Source of the DNA: Acidimicrobiales bacterium | Lineage (GTDB): Bacteria; Actinomycetota; Acidimicrobiia; Acidimicrobiales; Ilumatobacteraceae | Length of the DNA: 5,566 nucleotides | Assembly: GCA_030830415.1 (NCBI GenBank) | Contig: JAURNB010000091.1 | Coordinates: 1 to 5,566 of the forward strand | Direction: 5' to 3' | Shown here: positions 1-5,566 of the stretch, one piece after another | How positions within the stretch are numbered: position 1 is the stretch's first letter | How the letters are laid out: each line of letters opens with the position of its first letter | Notes under the pieces: model-generated | Seen by the model: only the letters and a program-made list of their open reading frames with translations | What the model was told of the DNA's origin: nothing | The model's database searches: none | Translations under genes and position numbers: made by a program

Positions 1-1647
1 ACTCAAGTTATTGTTCCAACCAGCAACCCTGACGTAGTACGTCGTACCGTTTGTTAAACCTGTTGCCGTGTACGACGTTGAGCCACCAGAACTCGTAAAG
101 CTATAAGCACTCGCCCATGTTGGGTCGGTGCCCCAATACACCCGATACGTGTCACCGCCATGAGTAACAGCACCCCAGTTGAAAGTGATTTGACCATTAC
201 CCGCAGAAACAGTTCCCAACACCGGCGCCGCCGCCAAAGGAGTTACTGAACTAGAAGCACTCGACGCAGTTCCCTCACCCGCACTGTTGCTAGCTGTCAC
301 AGTAAACGTGTAAGCCACACCATTACCTAACCCTGTCACCACACAAGACAACGGCCCACTCGACCAACTACAACTCTGACCACCCGACGAAGTGACCGTG
401 TACGAAGAAATAGTTGCCCCACCAGTAGACACAGGAGCGCTCCACGACACCGTCACCTGACCAGCACCACCAACACCCGACACACCAGTTGGCGCACCAG
501 GCGTAGTTGCAGGAACAACGGCAGAAGACGCAGTGGAGTGCTGACCCGAACCAACCGTATTTGATGCGGTGACTCGGAAAACATAAGACGTGCCGTTGGT
601 AAGGCCAGTCACCGTTGCAGACGTACTAGTTGACGTTCCATCGGCAAAGGTCGCCCACGTTGCGCCCGAGTTTGACGAGTACTCAACGACGTAATCGAGA
701 ATTCCCGAGCCGCCAACAGCAGATGGTGCCGACCATGTCAGAGAAACCGAGCCATTACCACTTGATCCCGAAACTGATGTTGGCATTCCGGGCACTGCCG
801 CTGGCACTACTGCTTGCGATGCACTTGAAGGGTTTCCTTCGCCAACGCTGTTTGTTGCCGACACGGTGAAGGTGTACGACGTGCCATTGGCAAGGCCGAG
901 AACATCACAACTCAACGGGCCACTTGCCCACATACAGGTGAACCCACCAGGGTTCGACGTTGCGGTGTAGCGCGTAATAGTTGCACCATTGCTTGCAGGT
1001 GCAACCCAGGAAATAGTTGCGAGTTCATCACCACGTTCGGCCGATACAGAAGTGGGCACACCCGGCACAGCGGCCGGCACTACCCCGGCTGACATCGCAG
1101 ATGTTTCACCAAGACCCACCGCGTTCACTGCAACAATTTTGAAGTAGTACGTAGAACCATTCATGAGCCCCGTCACCGCAGCAGTCCTATTCGTAGAAAC
1201 TGGTTCTGCGAACGTAACAAATGGCCCGACGGAGAACGCCGAGTACCACACTTCATAATCAGTAATTTCTGTTCCACCATTTTGAAGTGGCGCAGCCCAC
1301 GACAAATTGACGCGACCATCACCCGAAGTTCCCACAACAGACATCGGAGCACTTGGTGTGGTGACCGGAATGGCAGGTGCAGAAGGTGCAGACTGTTCGC
1401 TCGTACCAGCACTATTTGTTGCCGACACGGCAAAGGTGTACGAACGACCATTCGTTAATCCGAGCACTGTGCATGAAGGCGAGGCGGCGCCGCCCGCAGG
1501 AACACTGAACGTACATGAGTGCACACCTGGCGTTGAGGTAACGAGATACGAGGTGATTGCGGCGCCACCATTGGAACTTGGCGCTGCCCAACTCACCGTT
1601 GCTTGAGCATTGCTTGCCACAACCGAAACAGATCGCGGTGCGCTTGG
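1..1647 (-). repeat. Six tandem fibronectin type III modules, the sixth cut by the window edge
   Basis: Approximate residue limits are 694-790, 791-887, 888-978, 979-1075, 1076-1165 and 1166 to the edge. Each has the FN3 landmarks: a Pro-rich start (such as PSAP or PGVPTSV), a core Trp in strand B (713, 810, 907, 998, 1095, 1184), and the GLxNGxxY motif followed by an alternating strand such as YTFTVSATN. Linkers contain VPAAVPG or VPATTPG. The first, third and fifth modules carry a Cys pair (738/752, 931/940, 1119/1128), probably a local disulfide; the second and fourth have none. The sixth is of a more distant type (DTYRVYWGTDPTW). Bacterial FN3 modules of this kind are extracellular spacers or binding modules. 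Confidence 0.93.
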
Positions 1648-3726
1648 TGGGGAAACAGGCAAGGCATAGGTCATCACCTGACGAATACCTGTTTTTGATT
1701 GAGGCTGATACACGACAAGATGATGAGTACCTGGTTGCAACGATGCAGGAACTCTTCCCGACAAAGAGACCGACCCGGAAGCATCAGCCAATGCTGTGTC
1801 TAAGACCTCTGGTGTTGAAGCAACGATGAGCTGTACCCACTGTCGTGGAACAAGACCCGAATAACGAACCGCCACTTCATCGCCCGGCTGGAATGCCGAT
1901 GACGCCCGCAATGGTTTCGCGGGATCCACAGTTGGCAATGTGTCGATATCACTCTCGCTCGGCGCAGCCGTTGGCGCCACTGGAACTGTTGTGGTGGTGG
2001 TTGGCGCAACTGTTGTTGTCGTGGTTGGAGCCATCGTTGTTGTAGGTATCGGTGCTGCGGTTGTTGTCGTTGTAGTTGGCGCCACAGTGGTCGTGGTTGT
2101 TGTTTCCACTGTTGCAGTCGACAAATCTGGCTCACCAGTGAACTCACGTGCATCTGGTGGAGGAAGACCCGCCTTCACTAACGGCGCGTCTAAAACTTCG
2201 GGCAACTGCGCACTTGTTTTTTGGTTCTCTAGTTGCCCCTGCTGACGCGTTGTGCTTTTCTCGCCATCATCGAATACCACAACGTGCTCAGTCTCTGATG
2301 GCGACACCTGAGTGAACACTTCATACTTCGCGCCCTCGGTGGCGCCATTGGCCGAACCCGTACGAACATCAATAGCTGGCGCATCTTCTGATGTTTTAAA
2401 TTCCAGAGCCTCGCCCTCGTCGGTGGTGATGTTGACAGTAATTCCATCGCCCTCAGCACTCACCGTGTTGGCATTTCCAGCAGAGGAAGCAACAGAGTCT
2501 TGGTTGGAAAGAGTGAGCCCCACTTGCGGGTCGTCTACTGCAACTTGCGCATCTGAAATCTGAATTTCAACTGACGGCGACGTTGACTGTGCATCAATTT
2601 CAAAAATGGCTTGTGGAGTTACACCAACAACACGAGCCGTTGAACCAAGTCGGAGGGAAACACCCTTTCCACTCAGATTCGTAAAAACGAGGTAATCGGT
2701 AGGACCTTGCCTGTTTGCATCGGCAATATCGGGCCGAGGCGGAAGTGCAGACCGCAGTGGTCGCACCACACTCTCGCCCACCAATTCAGAACCTGCTGTC
2801 AGTTCACCATCTACAGACTGAATAGACCAGTCTGGTTTTGCCGAGCGAATGAGCAGCAACGATTTCTGCACACCAACTTTTTCTCCACAAAATGGACACG
2901 TGCCATCAATACGAGCCTGGAGAGGAGTGATGTCGATGTCGCCCGCGCCCCCCTGCCATACCTGTGGGTCAGACACCGGATCTGCTCCGGAAAATGAGAA
3001 CTTCCAAGTTTCCTTTTGAAGATCAACTTCAACATGGCGATTCATTCCCGGCCAGTTCGAGTCGTACACCATGATATGCGCAATGTTCGCCGAGGGAAAC
3101 TCGACAGCATAGGGAAGCACCGCATGCCCACCAGAGTCGGTGTAAACACCCAACGTAAACTTTGGTGCGCCAGTTTTAAGCGACTCCACTAGCGCAGAAA
3201 CAATTTCTGACGGGCTCTTCTTCGCCCAAGTTTTTGTTGCCTCTTGAGTTTCATCAAGGAACTGCGTTGCAAATGCACGCATGATGGCATGTGTGAGTTC
3301 TTCTTGTTGTGCAAGTGTGATGGTCTTCGGCAACTCATTGCCAATGAAACGAGTAGAGGCAAGTACAGCGAGACCTTCACAGTGCCCCGACACACGAGCT
3401 TGGTTGACCATGCGAGCCCACGCGCGCGCCTCTGCAGACAATTCACATTCGCCACTTGACTGCACGCAAATATCGGGCCCCGAAGAGAACATCGTCGACA
3501 TGTCATTTGCGTTAAATTCAGTTGGTGTAGCTGCAGCACCAAAGTTGGGAAAGGCAAAGCCATCTGGGTTTGGCTTTGCACCGCTATCCACTTCCCCTGC
3601 AGGTAGAGCAGCATTCTTTAGAGCTAGTGAATTATTCGATGCACCACCGCCGCCACCGCATGCAGCGAGGAGCACTGCAACCCCCAAAGCGGTCAAGCCA
3701 CCCTTCACCACAGACCGAATATACAT
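1..3726 (-). CDS. Large modular surface lipoprotein with papain-like domain, Thr-rich stalk and FN3 array (C-terminus off window)
   Basis: An open frame of 1242 codons without a stop runs from the ATG at 3726 off the left edge, so the C-terminus is missing. Order of parts by residue: lipoprotein signal (1-23), Gly/Ser-rich tether (24-35), papain-like domain (about 85-247), CPFCG (277-281), a beta-rich region without recognised family (about 285-490), a Thr-rich stalk (about 538-590), an Ig-like domain (about 601-690), then six FN3 modules (694 to the edge). The start is chosen because it directly precedes a basic-hydrophobic-lipobox signal and lies 81 bases after the sulfatase stop. No Shine-Dalgarno sequence precedes it. 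The protein should be lipid-anchored outside the cell membrane. The FN3 modules usually act as spacers or carbohydrate/protein-binding parts; the head may be a peptidase or an inactive binding relative. I do not recognise a named orthologue. The frame and the lipoprotein call are firm; the function is open. Confidence 0.93.
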   Translation of the reverse strand, partial: MYIRSVVKGGLTALGVAVLLAACGGGGGASNNSLALKNAALPAGEVDSGAKPNPDGFAFPNFGAAATPTEFNANDMSTMFSSGPDICVQSSGECELSAEARAWARMVNQARVSGHCEGLAVLASTRFIGNELPKTITLAQQEELTHAIMRAFATQFLDETQEATKTWAKKSPSEIVSALVESLKTGAPKFTLGVYTDSGGHAVLPYAVEFPSANIAHIMVYDSNWPGMNRHVEVDLQKETWKFSFSGADPVSDPQVWQGGAGDIDITPLQARIDGTCPFCGEKVGVQKSLLLIRSAKPDWSIQSVDGELTAGSELVGESVVRPLRSALPPRPDIADANRQGPTDYLVFTNLSGKGVSLRLGSTARVVGVTPQAIFEIDAQSTSPSVEIQISDAQVAVDDPQVGLTLSNQDSVASSAGNANTVSAEGDGITVNITTDEGEALEFKTSEDAPAIDVRTGSANGATEGAKYEVFTQVSPSETEHVVVFDDGEKSTTRQQGQLENQKTSAQLPEVLDAPLVKAGLPPPDAREFTGEPDLSTATVETTTTTTVAPTTTTTTAAPIPTTTMAPTTTTTVAPTTTTTVPVAPTAAPSESDIDTLPTVDPAKPLRASSAFQPGDEVAVRYSGLVPRQWVQLIVASTPEVLDTALADASGSVSLSGRVPASLQPGTHHLVVYQPQSKTGIRQVMTYALPVSPPSAPRSVSVVASNAQATVSWAAPSSNGGAAITSYLVTSTPGVHSCTFSVPAGGAASPSCTVLGLTNGRSYTFAVSATNSAGTSEQSAPSAPAIPVTTPSAPMSVVGTSGDGRVNLSWAAPLQNGGTEITDYEVWYSAFSVGPFVTFAEPVSTNRTAAVTGLMNGSTYYFKIVAVNAVGLGETSAMSAGVVPAAVPGVPTSVSAERGDELATISWVAPASNGATITRYTATSNPGGFTCMWASGPLSCDVLGLANGTSYTFTVSATNSVGEGNPSSASQAVVPAAVPGMPTSVSGSSGNGSVSLTWSAPSAVGGSGILDYVVEYSSNSGATWATFADGTSTSTSATVTGLTNGTSYVFRVTASNTVGSGQHSTASSAVVPATTPGAPTGVSGVGGAGQVTVSWSAPVSTGGATISSYTVTSSGGQSCSWSSGPLSCVVTGLGNGVAYTFTVTASNSAGEGTASSASSSVTPLAAAPVLGTVSAGNGQITFNWGAVTHGGDTYRVYWGTDPTWASAYSFTSSGGSTSYTATGLTNGTTYYVRVAGWNNNLS
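346..1473 (-). repeat. Two exact 188-residue (564-base) units of paired FN3 modules
   Basis: Landmarks recur at a constant 188 residues: the second Cys of each pair at 752, 940 and 1128; the Asn of GLxNG at 759, 947 and 1135 and at 856 and 1044; the core Trp at 810 and 998 and at 907 and 1095. The units are residues 752-939 and 940-1127. Protein similarity is clear, but DNA identity is moderate, so the duplication is not recent. The best local DNA match links modules 1 and 3: 851-879 and 1415-1443 differ at 2 of 29 bases. Confidence 0.8.
1657..1926 (-). other. Ig-like beta-sandwich domain before the FN3 array
   Basis: Residues 601-690 show the pattern common in actinobacterial surface proteins: FQPGDEVAVRYSG early, a central LADASGSVSLSGRVP segment, then LQPGTHHLVVY. 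The D-A-S-G turn followed by a short strand and a P-G-T-H turn is typical of Ig-like modules that sit near cell-wall or membrane anchors. The role is probably structural. I give the fold from the pattern only and name no family. Confidence 0.5.
1957..2115 (-). repeat. Thr/Ala/Pro-rich low-complexity stalk
   Basis: Residues 538-590 are nearly all Thr, Ala, Pro and Val. VAPTTTTT occurs twice and close variants occur around it, separated by PIPTTTMAP. Such stretches in exported actinobacterial proteins act as extended, often O-glycosylated spacers between a head and repeated domains. The DNA is low complexity, with many ACA and ACC codons, so it is prone to slippage. On the opposite strand it reads as a poly-Val open frame, which is only a shadow. 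Confidence 0.85.
2884..2898 (-). other. CPFCG motif (single CxxC knuckle)
   Basis: Cys277 and Cys280 form a CPFCG sequence directly after the papain-like domain. This is the form of a zinc-ribbon knuckle or a redox CxxC. No second CxxC occurs nearby in the visible protein, so a complete intramolecular zinc ribbon is not supported. A disulfide or a metal site shared between molecules is possible. Confidence 0.4.
2986..3474 (-). other. Papain-like (C39/transglutaminase-like fold) cysteine peptidase-type domain
   Basis: Residues 85-247 of the lipoprotein carry three motifs in papain-fold order: SGHCEGLAV with Cys116, SGGHAVLPYAVE with His201, and MVYDSNWPG with Asp222 and Asn224. A Gln at 109 lies seven residues before the Cys, where an oxyanion-hole residue could sit. 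The spacings (Cys to His 85, His to Asp 21) resemble compact C39-like peptidases. The segment from 136 to 186 is predicted helical from its pattern, and 190-245 looks like alternating beta strands. Cys87 and Cys94 just before could form a disulfide. The assignment rests on motif recognition by eye, so activity and substrate are unknown. It could also be a non-catalytic or transglutaminase-like relative. Confidence 0.6.
3658..3726 (-). other. Lipoprotein signal peptide with lipobox
   Basis: The first 23 residues show a short basic start (Arg4, Lys8), a hydrophobic core at about 11-20, and the lipobox Leu20-Ala21-Ala22-Cys23. Prolipoprotein diacylglyceryl transferase would lipidate Cys23, and signal peptidase II would cut before it. 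Five glycines follow the Cys, giving a flexible tether. The fit to the lipobox consensus is good, and the residues after it are polar as expected of an exported lipoprotein. Confidence 0.9.
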
Positions 3727-3734
3727 TCAGTGTA

Positions 3735-3763
3735 AATCTAGTAGTAAAAAGACCATATTTCAG
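3735..3763 (-). promoter_or_regulatory. Candidate promoter giving a leaderless lipoprotein mRNA
   Basis: On the minus strand CTGAAA (3763-3758) and TAGATT (3740-3735) are 17 bases apart. They match four of six bases each of the sigma-70 -35 and -10 consensus. The -10 box fits TANNNT and ends 8 bases before the ATG at 3726, so transcription would start at or within about two bases of the start codon. No purine-rich Shine-Dalgarno sequence lies in the 20 bases before the ATG, which agrees with leaderless translation, common in actinobacteria. The rest of the 81-base gap shows nothing else I can support. Confidence 0.35.
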
Positions 3764-3807
3764 GTCGGCGAGATCTTGAATATGTTGAAAAATAAGGCTT
3801 TCAACCA

Positions 3808-5566
3808 CTATTGGGTGGCAATACTGGCGCGAAATTCGCCTTCAGCAATACGAGCTGCAATTTCGGGGTTTGGTTCGTTCAGGCGTTCCAGGGTCACCTC
3901 ACGAATTTCACCGGTGAAGCGATACACGTGCGGGTAATTTCCTACCGGCGCGCCTGTGTCCATTCCGATGTCGAATGACTCTCCGCTCATCGAAAAAATA
4001 ATGGGAACTGTGCGCTCAACGCGAACATGCGCAACTGCTTCCCCATCAACAAGTAACACGGCATCGCCACCAGCACCGAAGCCGCCGTCGTACACAAAGT
4101 CAATGACAACTTCATGCGTACCCGGTGTGAGCGGCACCGCAGAGCGTGCCACATAATGATTGTGGCCCATCCAGTTGTAGTGGTACACAGGGCAACCAGC
4201 ATCGTCTAAATACAACGACCATCCCGCCATATTCCCACCTTGACATGCAATCACGCCGCGAACTCCCTCATTGCCAACCGCGATGTTTGCAGCAATACGG
4301 AAGGAACAGTTTTTTAAGTTCACTACAGAACGTTCCGGCATCCGAATGTGCGCCGAGGTGTAGGTGCATTTCTTCAAGCCACCCAAACTCTCTGGCGGCA
4401 AGACACGCATGCCCAATGAGGAAATTGGCTCGCGCAGCGGGTACACGTTGTGTTGACGTGCAACCTCATCAAACATCTCTCGCAATGCTTGTAATTTCTC
4501 TGGGTACTCAAGAGCTAGGTCGTTGCCTTGAGAAAAATCTTCTTGAATGTTGTAGAGCTCCCATTTTTCTTCTGGGCCGTTGAAGGGAAAAGAGCCGAAT
4601 CTGTTCCAGGGCACTCGACCGTGGTAACACGAGGCAATCCAACCGTCGTGATACAACGCCCTATTGCCAAACATCTCAAAATATTGCGTTGTGCGCAGGC
4701 TCTTCGCCTGTGGCGCGTCGAAGGTATACAACATCGACACCCCATCGACGGGCAATTGTTCGAGACCATTCACGCATGTTGGCATTTCAATGCCTGCTGC
4801 CGCCAAAATTGTTGGCATCACATCGACCACGTGATGGAACTGAGTGCGCAAGGTGCCGGTGTCGGCAATACGGCTAGGCCAAGACAGTGCAATTGCGTTG
4901 CGAGTGCCACCAAAATGCGAAGCAACCTGTTTCATCCACTGAAATGGCGAATCGAGTGCCCACGCCCAGCCAACGTTGTAGTGGTTTTCGCATCGTGCAG
5001 TACCAAAGTCATCCATATGGTCGAGCAACCATTCAGGATCTTCAGGAATTCCATTTTGGAATGAAGGCGCACTCCATGCACCATGAATGGTTCCTTCAGC
5101 AGAAGCACCATTGTCGCCAGTGATGTAAATGAACAGCGTATTTTCCGCAATTCCGAGGTCTTCTACCGCATCAAGCAACCTGCCAATTTGTGCATCGGTA
5201 TGAGCCAAGAAGCCTGCGAAGGTTTCCATCAACCTGCTAGCTACAGGTTTGTAGCGGTCGGGGTAATCGGCCCACGAAGGAATTTCTTCAGGACGTTGAG
5301 TAAGCAAAGTTTCTGGCGGAACTACACCCGACTCCAACTGCCGCGCATAAATTTCCTCGCGCAATGCGTCCCAGCCACCGTCAAATTGACCTTTAAATTT
5401 GTCAATCCACTCTTTGCCCACATGATGCGGACAATGCATCGCTCCCGTTGCTACATAGGTGAAAAAGGGCTTCTGAGGTTGCGAGCTTTTTTGCACTTGC
5501 ATCCATGAAATCGCCTGATCAACGATGTCTTCGGTCATGTGGTAGTCATCACGACCTTCATAAGGC
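3808..5566 (-). CDS. Arylsulfatase-type sulfatase (type I), N-terminus off window
   Basis: The frame enters from the right edge and stops at TAG 3810-3808. The in-frame Met at 5538 is internal: the preceding codons (PYEGRDDYH) continue the family sequence. Numbered from that Met, AMHCPHH has His35, ITGDNGASAEG has Asp142-Asn143 (the metal-binding pair), and QWMKQVASHFGG has Lys203 and His208. These are the expected active-site segments of alkaline-phosphatase-fold sulfatases, which hydrolyse sulfate esters with a Ca2+ ion and a formylglycine nucleophile. The CxPSR-type signature that is converted to formylglycine would lie in the roughly 190-200 missing N-terminal residues, judging by mycobacterial AtsA/AtsD-like proteins of about 787 residues. 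A beta-rich C-terminal domain follows. Substrate and location cannot be told; a signal peptide, if any, is outside the window. Confidence 0.93.
   Translation of the reverse strand, partial: PYEGRDDYHMTEDIVDQAISWMQVQKSSQPQKPFFTYVATGAMHCPHHVGKEWIDKFKGQFDGGWDALREEIYARQLESGVVPPETLLTQRPEEIPSWADYPDRYKPVASRLMETFAGFLAHTDAQIGRLLDAVEDLGIAENTLFIYITGDNGASAEGTIHGAWSAPSFQNGIPEDPEWLLDHMDDFGTARCENHYNVGWAWALDSPFQWMKQVASHFGGTRNAIALSWPSRIADTGTLRTQFHHVVDVMPTILAAAGIEMPTCVNGLEQLPVDGVSMLYTFDAPQAKSLRTTQYFEMFGNRALYHDGWIASCYHGRVPWNRFGSFPFNGPEEKWELYNIQEDFSQGNDLALEYPEKLQALREMFDEVARQHNVYPLREPISSLGMRVLPPESLGGLKKCTYTSAHIRMPERSVVNLKNCSFRIAANIAVGNEGVRGVIACQGGNMAGWSLYLDDAGCPVYHYNWMGHNHYVARSAVPLTPGTHEVVIDFVYDGGFGAGGDAVLLVDGEAVAHVRVERTVPIIFSMSGESFDIGMDTGAPVGNYPHVYRFTGEIREVTLERLNEPNPEIAARIAEGEFRASIATQ
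3883..4326 (-). other. C-terminal beta-rich domain of the sulfatase
   Basis: About residues 405-552 counted from the internal Met at 5538. It begins after the sulfatase core and the LGMRVLPPESL linker, and runs VVNLKNCSFRIAANI, GGNMAGWSLYLDDAGCP, YNWMGHNHY, LTPGTHEVVIDFVYDGG, GGDAVLLVDGEAVAH and FTGEIREVTLE. Alternating strands, the GGxxxGWSLYL turn and the final EIREVTLE strand look like a concanavalin/lectin-like sandwich. This extension is usual in the long AtsA/AtsD-type arylsulfatases and may help shape the substrate pocket. The fold is inferred from the pattern. Confidence 0.6.

Noticed and set aside
1940..2245. Plus-strand open frame rich in Val that could look like a membrane protein
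   Set aside because: It is the reverse complement of the Thr-rich stalk, since Thr codons ACA and ACC read as TGT or GGT and Val-type codons in a shifted frame. It is an artefact of low complexity.
3746..3766. Possible terminator after the sulfatase: GACC, 8-base loop, GGTC, then five T on the minus strand
   Set aside because: The stem has only four base pairs and cannot be extended, and it overlaps the better-supported promoter. It is too weak to list.
3281..3937. Plus-strand open frame of 218 codons across the gap and both gene ends
   Set aside because: It is antisense to the lipoprotein signal and papain-like domain and to the sulfatase end. Its translation has no recognisable domain, and the minus-strand frames are clearly coding.
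4528..5064. Plus-strand open frame of 178 codons inside the sulfatase
   Set aside because: It lies fully opposite conserved sulfatase motifs and shows no domain or start signal of its own.
5536..5538. ATG at 5538 as the start of the sulfatase
   Set aside because: The frame stays open to the window edge with family-like residues before it, and a sulfatase starting here would lack the formylglycine signature and most of the N-terminal fold.

Overview
The window holds two protein-coding genes, both on the minus strand and both cut by a window edge. A short 81-base gap separates them. I see no tRNA, rRNA, CRISPR array, insertion sequence or plus-strand gene. The organism is most likely an actinobacterium of moderate GC, perhaps one of the Acidimicrobiia. 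The inference rests on the long Thr-rich VAPTTTTT linker, the GPLSC-type fibronectin III (FN3) modules, a sulfatase of the mycobacterial AtsA/AtsD type, and a start codon without a Shine-Dalgarno sequence behind a TANNNT box. This is inference from style, not a marker-gene identification.

Right part (3808-5566, transcribed leftward): the C-terminal three quarters or so of a type I sulfatase. It keeps the His, Asp-Asn and Lys/His active-site segments and a C-terminal beta-rich domain. The N-terminal part with the formylglycine signature lies beyond the right edge.

Gap (3727-3807): no terminator I can support. There is a candidate promoter whose -10 box sits 8 bases before the next ATG, which suggests a leaderless transcript for the downstream gene.

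Left part (1-3726, transcribed leftward): 1242 codons of one uninterrupted reading frame that runs off the left edge. It encodes a large surface lipoprotein. In order it has a lipoprotein signal with lipobox LAAC, a domain with the Cys/His/Asp pattern of papain-like cysteine peptidases, a single CPFCG motif, a beta-rich region, a Thr/Ala/Pro-rich stalk, an Ig-like domain, and at least six FN3 modules. FN3 modules 1 to 5 alternate between a type with a Cys pair and a type without, and from module 2 onward the two-module unit repeats every 188 residues exactly.

Together the genes suggest a cell that processes sulfated organic matter and displays a long modular protein on its surface. A direct functional link between the two is not shown by the sequence. 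The most interesting item is the predicted peptidase-like head on a lipid-anchored, FN3-bearing protein.
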